IMG/VR virus record: IMGVR_UViG_3300049846_001111
Location: 1-24,849 of that record
DNA: 24,849 bases
Source: a virus
Reading direction: 5' to 3' (one strand)
Positions 11,808 to 19,279 of the stretch are shown in pieces. The notes under the pieces are model-generated. The model worked only from the letters and a program-made list of their open reading frames with translations. It did not search any database and was not told the DNA's origin. A program made the translations under genes and the position numbers. The stretch's first letter is position 1. Each line of letters starts with the position of its first letter.

Positions 11808-13612
11808 ACGATTGGACTTATCCCAACTCCTGCGAGATTAAAATTGCGGTCGATTCGGCGCAATACAAATGATTCATCTTGTTCATTGTGTATTTCACCT
11901 ATATTAATATTAACTGGTTGCCCTGAATTTTGCATCATCGCTTGTGATTGTTGGTTGGAATACACTTGTGAACCGCGTGGCAAATTGACCAATTCCGGAC
12001 CGCGTTCACCAACAATTGCCATTCCGCCAGGCGCATATGCCGTTCCACGTGCAAATCGTGGCAAATGAATCCTATTTTCCAAATTGCCAGGTAATCCCTT
12101 TAACGCGCCTTTCAATGCGCCCTCAATGATGCCAATGACCGCATTGATAAACCCTTTGCCAATTCCCATTGCCAAATTGCCCCAATTGATACTTCCAATC
12201 ATATTGAATACGTTTTTAACGGTATCCCAAATTCTATCCCACACCCAACGCATCGCGTGCCATATGCCAACAAATACATTCACCCAATTAATCGATGCAA
12301 CAAATGAAATGACTTTGTAAATCATGCCGGCGATTAAAATTGGTATTTTGATTGGCAACGTTGCAAAAAACCCTATCACCTCGCCGACGACTGTCCAAAA
12401 ATTATCTTTCAACCAAATCACTTTTGCAACAATCCAATTGAACGCCGTCATAATACCATTCGGCAATGTAACCGTGAAAAATGTAAACAACGAAATGAAT
12501 ATGTTGATAACAACCGAAACGGCTGACCATACGATGCGCAATGCATTTATTAACACGTACAATGCGCCAACCAATATAACGCCAATGACCGGTGCCAACG
12601 GCACAATTACTTGTTGCCATAATCGCTGTAACGTTGGCAATAATTGCGTTTCAAACGTATTCCATAACGCCATCAATGACGGCATAAGAAAATCAATCAC
12701 TTTTTTCATTGTTTCAAAAGCGGTCTTACTCCATTGATGTATGTTGAATAAGAAATTAACAAACGCCGAATCTTCGGCTTGACCAAATATTCCGCCATTA
12801 AAGTTGCCCGTTGTTAATGTATAAATCAAATTTTTAATCGAATTGATTGTTCCATCCCAATCTATTTTGGAAACAATATCCGCCATTTTGACAATGAACG
12901 GTCCAATGCCTTTTGCAATGGCACCACCGAATGATTCTTGCATGTTACCCAATGCAACTTTCAACCGCGCCATTCCGCCGGCGGATGTTTGTTTTGCAAC
13001 TTCGTTTGTAAATTTAAGGTTTTGCGCAAACCCCTCGTTAATGGCTTTGACCTTTTGTTCTTCGGTTCCAAATTCAATTATTTTCTTTTGCGCTTCGGTA
13101 AACCGTATACCGGATTTTTCCAATACGCCGAATTGACCATTCAACGCTTTTGCAATCATGTTTGCGGAATCGGCAAGCTGTTCGCCGGATGCGTTCACAC
13201 CATACTGGTTGACTGCCAAATCCGCCAATGAACCGCCCAAATTTTGAACGGCTTTGTTTGATAATCCGAATGTCGATAATTGCGCCAACCCCAATTTAAT
13301 ATTATCGCCATCCAATACGCCCTTGCGTTCCAATTGGTCCGCCAATGCAGATGTTTGTGCCAATTGCGCTTTGGTGGCATGTGTTACGTCAATAACAGCG
13401 TGTTCCAATGATTTTTGTGCAATTTCAGTTTCCTGATACGCTTTGACCGCCATTGTGCCAAACGCGACCGCAGCCGCGCCGGCAACCGCCGTTCCAACGG
13501 CAACAGCTTTTCCAACATTACCTAATTTTTTGCTAATATTTTCGGATGCGGAATCAAATTTGGATGTATCCAATTTTAAATCATAATGAATGGCACCGAC
13601 TTCTGTACTCAT
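11804..13612 (-). CDS. Tape measure protein
   Basis: The 602-residue protein sets tail length and is ejected into the host membrane. N-terminal charged and Ala-rich helices with a hydrophobic patch (~33-60) are followed by a conserved tape-measure core (~75-230). Several TM-like segments lie in the middle (~335-470, e.g. VIGVILVGALYVLINAL), and a C-terminal motif reads GGMAIVGERGPELVNLPRGS, seen in many tape measures. At the usual ~0.15 nm per residue the tail would be around 90 nm. No peptidase or muralytic insert is visible. ATG overlaps the upstream stop (ATGA). Confidence 0.9.
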   Translation of the reverse strand: MSTEVGAIHYDLKLDTSKFDSASENISKKLGNVGKAVAVGTAVAGAAAVAFGTMAVKAYQETEIAQKSLEHAVIDVTHATKAQLAQTSALADQLERKGVLDGDNIKLGLAQLSTFGLSNKAVQNLGGSLADLAVNQYGVNASGEQLADSANMIAKALNGQFGVLEKSGIRFTEAQKKIIEFGTEEQKVKAINEGFAQNLKFTNEVAKQTSAGGMARLKVALGNMQESFGGAIAKGIGPFIVKMADIVSKIDWDGTINSIKNLIYTLTTGNFNGGIFGQAEDSAFVNFLFNIHQWSKTAFETMKKVIDFLMPSLMALWNTFETQLLPTLQRLWQQVIVPLAPVIGVILVGALYVLINALRIVWSAVSVVINIFISLFTFFTVTLPNGIMTAFNWIVAKVIWLKDNFWTVVGEVIGFFATLPIKIPILIAGMIYKVISFVASINWVNVFVGIWHAMRWVWDRIWDTVKNVFNMIGSINWGNLAMGIGKGFINAVIGIIEGALKGALKGLPGNLENRIHLPRFARGTAYAPGGMAIVGERGPELVNLPRGSQVYSNQQSQAMMQNSGQPVNINIGEIHNEQDESFVLRRIDRNFNLAGVGISPIV

Positions 13613-13851
13613 TTGTTTTTAACCTTTTTTGCTGTTTTAACTTCGGCAACAATGCCGGCAATTCCTTTTTCTTGTTCGCGTAAATATTCCATAATTTCTT
13701 CGTTGGCATTCATTGCGGATGCCATATCGATTGTTTCACCGGCACGAATACGGAACATGTCATTGCATAATGAAAAAAACGTGACCGCATATTCATTCAT
13801 GGCGTCACCCAATGTGTACCCATAAAACCGAATAAATTGCGGAATCAACAT
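13609..13851 (-). CDS. Tail assembly chaperone, second component
   Basis: The 80-residue protein sits immediately before the tape measure, where lambda gpT-like chaperone parts lie. It is largely helical, ending with a Lys-rich tail. Its ATG overlaps the stop of the preceding chaperone gene (TAATG). A GGGGG run sits ten bases upstream of that stop in the first gene. A -1 slip there would read directly into this frame, making the fused form typical of tail chaperones. Re-initiation or frameshift cannot be decided from sequence alone. Confidence 0.7.
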   Translation of the reverse strand: MLIPQFIRFYGYTLGDAMNEYAVTFFSLCNDMFRIRAGETIDMASAMNANEEIMEYLREQEKGIAGIVAEVKTAKKVKNK

Positions 13852-14228
13852 TAGCCATTTGCCCCCGTCGTCGTCGATGTCGTTTGTTCCTGTGCTTTTA
13901 AACCGTCATCAAATTTCACCCCCTGTTCATCCAAAAATTTTGAATCTTCCGGCGTGATACCCTCTGCCATTTGTGTGATTAATGAAACGGTGTCCATCAT
14001 ATCCAAATGAACAGTTTTCAATTCAGGTATTAATTCATTTATAACCTCATCCATGTCGCGTTCGGCTTGCTTGATTTCCGCAACGGATACATTTTCTGGT
14101 TCTTGCAATACTTTGCCAATCTTTGAAATGATTAATGCATGTGATAATCGCAATGGTGAACATTGCAAAATAACGCCCCGTATTTCGACGGTAAATTTTT
14201 GCGGTTGCAAATCGTTTAGTGTTGGCAT
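13851..14228 (-). CDS. Tail assembly chaperone, first component
   Basis: The 125-residue protein is found one gene upstream of the tape measure's immediate neighbour, the canonical place for the gpG-like chaperone. It binds the tape measure during tail assembly. A beta N-terminal (TVEIRGVILQCSPL) leads to helical segments and a low-complexity Thr-rich tail encoded by ACG/ACC repeats. The start is the ATG at 14228 (MPTLND), with a strong AAAAAGGAGTATAAA leader. A longer frame to 14255 is discarded because it would include that ribosome-binding site. Confidence 0.75.
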   Translation of the reverse strand: MPTLNDLQPQKFTVEIRGVILQCSPLRLSHALIISKIGKVLQEPENVSVAEIKQAERDMDEVINELIPELKTVHLDMMDTVSLITQMAEGITPEDSKFLDEQGVKFDDGLKAQEQTTSTTTGANG

Positions 14229-14241
14229 TTTATACTCCTTT

Positions 14242-14628
14242 TTAACTGATGACACCGGTGTCGCGGTATATCACCTGTAATGTTAATTTATATACCTGTG
14301 CATATTCTATATCACGTTGCACAATTTCAATATCACCCAAAACCAAAAACGAATATATTGATGCCGTTCCGGATGATGCGTCGTGCATTCTGTGGATAAA
14401 TCGTTTTATTTCTTCTAATTTTTGGACCGCCGATTGCCCGTTGGTATTTTTCGAATATATTAATAACACCGATTCTTCCAACGGAACGTATTTATTTAAT
14501 TGACCGCCTAATCGTTCAACCCATACGCCATTTACTCCATCCGGAATTTGGCTTGCAAATATAGATGTTCCCAATGTTCCAAACCCTGCGGTCGCCAAAT
14601 ATGATGCGATTTGATATGCAATATCCAT
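14242..14628 (-). CDS. Tail terminator / minor capsid-like protein
   Basis: The 128-residue protein has an alternating alpha-beta pattern and a central motif (SVLLIYSKNTNGQSA) like the Minor_capsid / tail-terminator group encoded between HK97 gp10-like and tail chaperone genes. It would cap the tail tube at the head end. Its ATG overlaps the stop of the upstream gene (TAATG). Assigned largely by length and position; primary sequence similarity to a named protein is uncertain. Confidence 0.65.
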   Translation of the reverse strand: MDIAYQIASYLATAGFGTLGTSIFASQIPDGVNGVWVERLGGQLNKYVPLEESVLLIYSKNTNGQSAVQKLEEIKRFIHRMHDASSGTASIYSFLVLGDIEIVQRDIEYAQVYKLTLQVIYRDTGVIS

Positions 14629-14996
14629 TACGCGCGCGCCCTTTCGCCATGTTTTTTAAACGTCATTTTTAGTTTTGCCACCTGTTTGTCGCCGGCGTTT
14701 TTCAAAAAGTGTTTACCGGTTCCAGGTGTTGAGTATCTTCGAACAACGCGTTTGCCATCACCACCAAATTCTTGGTATGCCGAATATTCTTCGGTGTATT
14801 GAATTTTTTTATGCAATGGCGATACATCAACAATCGGTTGCGCTTCATTACGCAATGCGCCCTTTTTAAATGGCGCTTTGTTTCGTGAATCAATGACAAT
14901 GTCTTTTGCGGCTTCTTTGATTGCGTCCGCCAATACGTTATGTGCGGATGTTTTAAATTTAGGCAAATTATTAATAACCTTTACATCGTAACTCAC
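14628..14996 (-). CDS. HK97 gp10-like head-tail joining protein
   Basis: The 122-residue basic protein matches the HK97 gp10 family of tail-completion proteins. Signature order: an N-terminal helix, an ALxDAIxEAAKDI-type helix, SRNKAPFKKGALRN, and then the YSAYQEFG box. The start is GTG at 14996-14994, overlapping the upstream TGA (GTGA). It lies in the usual connector-stopper-gp10-terminator order. Confidence 0.82.
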   Translation of the reverse strand: MSYDVKVINNLPKFKTSAHNVLADAIKEAAKDIVIDSRNKAPFKKGALRNEAQPIVDVSPLHKKIQYTEEYSAYQEFGGDGKRVVRRYSTPGTGKHFLKNAGDKQVAKLKMTFKKHGERARA

Positions 14997-15313
14997 GAAA
15001 TTACCCCATAAATTTTCAAATCACATTTGATGAATTGAACGGCGGTTTCGCGTAATCGTCGCGCTTCAATGACGCGTTCGACTCTATAATGGCGACTTCC
15101 AAACCGAATTATGTCTTTTAATGCGATTCCGCTATCCGGTTCAAACCATGCCATTGCATCTGATTGCACGGTTTCATCGCCGGAACCAGTTATTTGTGAA
15201 TTATTAACACGGAAATGACATGGCAATGCCGTCGAACCCGATGCCGTAAACGAACCATACGCATCGCGCGTGGTTGTCACTTTGTATGCAGTATGCAACA
15301 TCGGTGGTTTCAT
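14993..15313 (-). CDS. Head closure (stopper) protein
   Basis: The 106-residue protein is small and beta-rich with ADxGI-like residues replaced by PDSGIALKDIIRFGSRHYRVERV, which fits the SPP1 gp16 / head-tail joining class. It plugs the portal exit after packaging. It begins the base after the connector stop (TAAATG) and overlaps the next gene (GTGA). Family assigned by position and the G-x-x-Y-x-V pattern. Confidence 0.72.
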   Translation of the reverse strand: MKPPMLHTAYKVTTTRDAYGSFTASGSTALPCHFRVNNSQITGSGDETVQSDAMAWFEPDSGIALKDIIRFGSRHYRVERVIEARRLRETAVQFIKCDLKIYGVIS

Positions 15314-15868
15314 TTAAATCTCCGGAAACAAATATTTGATTGAATCCAATAAATCTTTTGATTGTGATTCGGCACGTTCGACGCTGTAACCCTCAATTGT
15401 TTCTTTTAATATGGAATCGGAATTATCAATTTCGGAAACCAACGATTCGATTAATGCATCTTTAACAATGTTTAATATGTCGGTGTCTTCATAAATAGAA
15501 TATTTAGCGGTAATCTTTAAATTTTGAATACCAATTGGAAATTTGCCGGACCGGTTGCGCAATTGCGTTTTTAATGTGCGATTTGCAGGGTCCGCAACGT
15601 AATCGGATGACAAATAAGTATATTCAACCGTTTGGTCGTCATTAACGATTGAAACCGCTGATATGGACGTACACGGGTCTATTGGCAAATGTTGGACACC
15701 GCCATCGAAATATCGTGACGTTGCCGATACGGATTCGACTTTACTTCCGATTAGTTTTTCGACGTATGCTTGATTTGCGTTGTTGATTATCGTGAACGAC
15801 GTTGTTTCCTCTGCGGTCAACGTTCGCCCCAATCTCGCTTCGACGTCGGATTGACTTATCAATGCCAT
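15314..15868 (-). CDS. Head-tail connector (gp6/gp15-like)
   Basis: The 184-residue protein begins with an all-helical connector motif (SQSDVEARLGRTLTAEE, then ANQAYVEKLIG). A beta segment carries GGVQHLPIDPCTSI, like HK97 gp6 or SPP1 gp15 adaptors. These bind under the portal as a ring. It has a clear ribosome-binding site (AAGGGAATAC before AAAAATG). It opens a new transcript segment after the terminator at 15940-15969, with a possible promoter in the 120-base gap. Confidence 0.8.
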   Translation of the reverse strand: MALISQSDVEARLGRTLTAEETTSFTIINNANQAYVEKLIGSKVESVSATSRYFDGGVQHLPIDPCTSISAVSIVNDDQTVEYTYLSSDYVADPANRTLKTQLRNRSGKFPIGIQNLKITAKYSIYEDTDILNIVKDALIESLVSEIDNSDSILKETIEGYSVERAESQSKDLLDSIKYLFPEI

Positions 15869-15926
15869 TTTTGTATTCCCTTATTTTTAATAATGCCGAG
15901 TTGTAATAGTTAGATAACACATTTTC

Positions 15927-15935
15927 AGTATAACA
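15927..15935 (-). promoter_or_regulatory. Possible extended -10 promoter of the connector-tail genes
   Basis: The minus strand reads TGTTATACT, an extended -10, 58 bases before the connector start codon and right after the terminator hairpin. No -35 match is seen at the normal spacing. A promoter here makes sense because transcription from upstream should mostly end at the terminator. Confidence 0.35.
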
Positions 15936-15939
15936 CCAA

Positions 15940-15969
15940 ACAAAAAAGCCACCTATTAAATAAGTGGCT
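15940..15969 (-). terminator. Strong intrinsic terminator after the tail tube gene
   Basis: Minus-strand arms AGCCAC and GTGGCT, extended by TTA/TAG to nine pairs, enclose a small AT-rich loop and are followed by TTTTTTGTTTGG. It lies about 22 bases past the tail tube stop. It would partly isolate the highly expressed capsid-tube genes from the rest of the tail operon. Confidence 0.85.
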
Positions 15970-15991
15970 AATTTGCGCCGTTGCGATATGC

Positions 15992-16519
15992 CTAGCTGAT
16001 GGCTAATGGACCCATGCGTCCAAGCAATCGACCGTCCGTTGATGCGCGTGATTCGTCAACCAACGCGGTAAACGTAACTTCGAAAACACTTTGTTCGTCT
16101 ATTTTGTAGGCGAGTTTCATGTTATCGGTCGAAACTGCTTTAAAAAACGTAAATGTCATTTTTCCATCTGTGTTTCCACCTTGCGGTGTAATCACTAAAT
16201 CTAAGGCATCATTGCGCAAGCTGTAACCGGCTTTTGAACCGAAGTGAACTTGGTCGCTGACGGTGCCAACATCCCAGTCCGCTTCCGGAACAACGTATGC
16301 CATTGTCAACGGATGAATTTCCGCAAGTTTTAACTTAACCGTTGCCGATTGACCAGTCAATATAAAATCAATAGGTGTTTTTCCGTAAACGTCGGCATTG
16401 ATTTCAGTAAATTCTCGCTTGATTTCTATTTCCGCGCCATCGACGGTGTGACCTAAATCAACACCACCAAATGTGACAAGACTTCCAGCGGCTACTTTCA
16501 GTTTGCTAATTTGTGCCAT
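15992..16519 (-). CDS. Probable major tail (tube) protein
   Basis: The 175-residue beta-rich protein fits tail tube proteins of the type with FGGVDLGHTVDG, then EIKREFTEINADVYGKTPID, then SATVKLKLAEIHP. In these proteins a repeat subunit forms the tube around the tape measure. The start has a strong AAAGGAATCTCGT leader before ATG. It is unusual in lying directly between the major capsid gene and the connectors, whereas tube genes normally follow the connectors. Terminator directly downstream. A capsid decoration protein is the main alternative, given its position. Confidence 0.68.
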   Translation of the reverse strand: MAQISKLKVAAGSLVTFGGVDLGHTVDGAEIEIKREFTEINADVYGKTPIDFILTGQSATVKLKLAEIHPLTMAYVVPEADWDVGTVSDQVHFGSKAGYSLRNDALDLVITPQGGNTDGKMTFTFFKAVSTDNMKLAYKIDEQSVFEVTFTALVDESRASTDGRLLGRMGPLAIS

Positions 16520-16552
16520 ACGAGATTCCTTTCAGGATGTTATTACAATTGA

Positions 16553-17818
16553 TTAAGATACGTTTCCGGTACCAATTATTGTAAATGCATCTGTGAATCG
16601 CGTTTGTGGAACACATCGAAGTGTTGCACGCATAGCCCATGAATCCTGAGTAATCAGGTTAATGTCGGAACCACCGGCATCTTTCACGGTACCACTGTCA
16701 AATACTTTTGTTTCCAAAAGTCGCTTAACGTGGACTTTGATTCTCTTCAAATCACCGAAACATGCAAATGCCTTGTTGGCACCGATTGTTCCGTATTCAG
16801 GGAAGATGTCAACCAATTCAACGGGTACACCGTCAATCATTGGTGTGACGGATTGACCAACACCACCAAACAAGTATCCGCCGGTTGTGGCTTCTTTTGT
16901 TTGTCGTAGGTAATTCCAAACGCTAGGGTGCATGAAGTATCGACCGTTAGTTCGTGCAGAACCAACAACCTTGTATCGTGCGTTCATTGCGTCATCGGCG
17001 TCAAAGTTTGTAATCGCTGCACCAACGGTTTGCGTCTTGTATGATTCACCTACACTTGGAGTAAGAATTCCATATGTGTTGTCGGTGAATACCAATTGGT
17101 CAAACAGTTTTGCACGTGCGCGTGCGATTTCGTTTGTTGCGTCTTGGAAAATGTCAATTGCGCTATCCTCAACCAATTCGCTTGTCATCACCAATGTGGC
17201 AATGTATTTGTTAAGCGATGCAGTTGCTGCGCTGTATGTCAATTTTTGTGCATTAACGGCGGTGGCTTCAGATGCAGATGTAAACGAAATTTCGTTTGTA
17301 CCAGCAAGTAAAGTAACGCTATCACGGTCGGTTGTTCGGACATCTGCCAAACGTGCGACGACACCATATTCATTTGTCAATCGTTCGATTTCCGCAATGA
17401 ATTCAGGGTCCGGTACGAGTGAACCACCGTCGGCACTTGTTGTGACGTTTTGGTAGTTTGCCTTGTGAACATCGGTCCATGATTTGTTAACGTATGAATT
17501 GTATTCCGAAATGCCTTGTGCGTCTTTGTTGACGTGTGCCAAAAGACCTTTTGCAAATCTGATTTCCTTTGGTAATGTTTCAAGACCCTTTTTCATGTTA
17601 CGAACACTTGCGGTTGCGCCGGCATCGCCGTCGTCACCATCATCGTGAATGTCTTTTTTAAGAGTCTTTTCGCTTTTTTCGGTCATCATCGATGCAACCT
17701 TTTCAGCGATTTGGTCAGCACTTGGCATTTCTGCTTTTACTGATTCAAGAGTTTTTTGTGCAACCGCGTTCACGACTTCGTCGCTAATTTCGATTGTCTG
17801 TTCGTCAGTTTGTGACAT
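16553..17818 (-). CDS. Major capsid protein, HK97 fold
   Basis: The 421-residue protein has an N-terminal ~105 residues rich in Glu/Lys/Asp and predicted helical, which resemble the HK97 delta domain (scaffold, removed by the protease). The remaining ~310 residues show the HK97-fold pattern: LVPDPEFIAEIERL (N-arm/E-loop entry), then SEATAVNAQKLTYSAAT and TSELVEDS (P-domain), then GRYFMHPSVWNYLRQ and GVPVELVD with the C-terminal RxxLRCVPQTRFTDAF. It overlaps the protease gene in TAATG with a very strong leader (AAGGAGATAAATA before ATG), fitting abundant expression. The exact cleavage site is not visible. Confidence 0.93.
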   Translation of the reverse strand: MSQTDEQTIEISDEVVNAVAQKTLESVKAEMPSADQIAEKVASMMTEKSEKTLKKDIHDDGDDGDAGATASVRNMKKGLETLPKEIRFAKGLLAHVNKDAQGISEYNSYVNKSWTDVHKANYQNVTTSADGGSLVPDPEFIAEIERLTNEYGVVARLADVRTTDRDSVTLLAGTNEISFTSASEATAVNAQKLTYSAATASLNKYIATLVMTSELVEDSAIDIFQDATNEIARARAKLFDQLVFTDNTYGILTPSVGESYKTQTVGAAITNFDADDAMNARYKVVGSARTNGRYFMHPSVWNYLRQTKEATTGGYLFGGVGQSVTPMIDGVPVELVDIFPEYGTIGANKAFACFGDLKRIKVHVKRLLETKVFDSGTVKDAGGSDINLITQDSWAMRATLRCVPQTRFTDAFTIIGTGNVS

Positions 17819-18537
17819 TATTTATCTCCTTGATTTTTTGCTAATTTGATAACCAACTCTGTTTGTTTATCGACCGCTTGCGCCGTGCGCAAAACAACTC
17901 GCAGATTTGGTATAATCGAACTTTCGTCAGCCTGTTGCTCGCCGGTTTCGCCAATAAAAGCTACTTCCTTTAAAGTGGCAACGAGAGTTTCAAGTGTTTG
18001 AATACTTTTTTGAATGTCCGATGCGTCGGTTGTATCGGATAACATTTTTCGCGCATATGCATTTGCCATGCCGTCCAATTCGGTCAATTGTTCACCGGAT
18101 AATGATTTGGATGCGACCAACGCTTCTTGGTTTGCCGGTATGGTGACAACTGAAAACTCTTTCATGTTCATTTTATCTATGGTCATACCATCGGCACCCC
18201 ATTCCGTAACCATTCCGCCAATTGACACGGCGTTCAAATAACCGTCAATGATGTAGTTGTAAACCTTGTTTGCAAATGCGTCTTTCAAATAAAACTGTGC
18301 GACCGCCATTAATTTGCCGGCTTCTTTCCAAATTTTAGTTGTTTTGGCAATCGGTAAATTGAAACCATCGTGTCCGTATAAAACAACAGGGTTTTTCTTG
18401 TAATCTTTTATGTCGATTCCATCAACGTTGATACGTTCACCGTGCGCATCAATCGCGTTTGTCGATACGACAAATTCAACCTGACCGTCTTGCAGTTTGG
18501 TTGATTTTTCAATGATACCGGCTGATTTTACGTGCAT
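17818..18537 (-). CDS. HK97-family prohead protease (S78)
   Basis: The 239-residue protein is a serine protease that matures the prohead. Catalytic residues His56 (VVLYGHD), Ser105 (NAVSIGG) and Glu127 in the EFSVVTIPAN motif are in the expected order and spacing. The C-terminal ~80 residues are helical and charged, possibly contacting the scaffold. The start has AAAGAAAAGGAAACAAAACA before ATG. The stop overlaps the capsid gene. Neighbouring genes confirm the identity. Confidence 0.93.
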   Translation of the reverse strand: MHVKSAGIIEKSTKLQDGQVEFVVSTNAIDAHGERINVDGIDIKDYKKNPVVLYGHDGFNLPIAKTTKIWKEAGKLMAVAQFYLKDAFANKVYNYIIDGYLNAVSIGGMVTEWGADGMTIDKMNMKEFSVVTIPANQEALVASKSLSGEQLTELDGMANAYARKMLSDTTDASDIQKSIQTLETLVATLKEVAFIGETGEQQADESSIIPNLRVVLRTAQAVDKQTELVIKLAKNQGDK

Positions 18538-18577
18538 TGTTTTGTTTCCTTTTCTTTAAATAAAAAATACCACCGCG

Positions 18578-18796
18578 TCATCCCCTGCGTTTTATAACAG
18601 AGGTTGATTCCGGATTTTCCGGAACGGACTCGGTGGTCACTAGGTGCATTATTTCATAAGTGTTTGTGACCGTCAAGTTGTTCGGATATATTTTATATTC
18701 AAATATCATGTAACAACGATGACATTTCAATGCGCCAATAAACACGTCGGCTTTTGCCAGTAATTTGTCACAATTTTTGCATCGTACATCAACCAT
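18578..18796 (-). CDS. Com-like zinc-ribbon protein
   Basis: The 72-residue protein begins MVDVRCKNCDKLLAKADVF, with Cys6, Cys9, Cys25 and Cys28 as two CxxC pairs in a zinc ribbon. The pattern RCxxCxKLLxK...LKCHRC is that of the phage Mu Com family, a translational activator that binds mRNA. The rest of the protein is an unstructured tail. It lies between the fibre-like genes and the prohead protease. Mu Com acts on the mom mRNA, but no mom-like gene is visible here, so the target of this protein is unknown. Confidence 0.75.
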   Translation of the reverse strand: MVDVRCKNCDKLLAKADVFIGALKCHRCYMIFEYKIYPNNLTVTNTYEIMHLVTTESVPENPESTSVIKRRG

Positions 18797-18799
18797 TAT

Positions 18800-19279
18800 T
18801 TATGCAATGCCATTCCATGTTCCAGGCGTACCGGCAACCGTGCATATGTAAACTCTTTGGCTTACGGTTGATGGTGTGTCGACTCGCAAATATATATCGC
18901 CAACCTGTCCGGTGTTTACAGTCGTGCCACTTGGTAAACCACTTCCCATATAAAATTTCATGCCGTTTGTTGATGTTCCATCGGGTAATTGTAAACATGG
19001 AATACTGCCTTGACCGTTTAAATATACGCCCGATGTAAACACCCCATTCGCTGCGCCCATCCGCATACCATAACTTGCAACGTGTCCTGCATTGGTCACT
19101 TCAAACAATGTTGAACCGGTGCTGTCGACAACGCGTAATGGCACTTGTGTTGCTGGCGCGCCGGCACCTTGTTTAATTAATAACCCTGTCGTTGATGTCG
19201 TATCCGTCAACAATGTCGATGGTGCGGTCATTGCGCCAGGCGTTGTTTGATTTGAACCAACAATTTCTGAACGGCTCAT
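18800..19279 (-). CDS. Fibre-like protein, short paralogue (159 aa)
   Basis: The protein is beta-rich. Its C-terminal ~60 residues carry the motif SGxPSxTTV, then GDIYLRVDTPST, then QRVYICTVAGTPGTW, nearly the same as in the 152-aa gene two positions upstream. The start chosen is the ATG at 19279, overlapping the previous stop (ATGA); a longer reading to 19363 is discarded. It is the last fibre-like gene before the Com-like one. Role is likely a surface fibre or knob, not assignable to head or tail from sequence. Confidence 0.7.
   Translation of the reverse strand: MSRSEIVGSNQTTPGAMTAPSTLLTDTTSTTGLLIKQGAGAPATQVPLRVVDSTGSTLFEVTNAGHVASYGMRMGAANGVFTSGVYLNGQGSIPCLQLPDGTSTNGMKFYMGSGLPSGTTVNTGQVGDIYLRVDTPSTVSQRVYICTVAGTPGTWNGIA

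Noticed and set aside
14229-14255. N-terminal extension of the first tail chaperone
   Set aside because: The extension would contain the ribosome-binding site AAGGAG of the ATG at 14228 and adds a non-conserved-looking stretch.
16932-17456. 174-codon plus-strand ORF inside the capsid gene
   Set aside because: It is the reverse-strand shadow of the major capsid protein; no ribosome-binding site and no recognisable protein.
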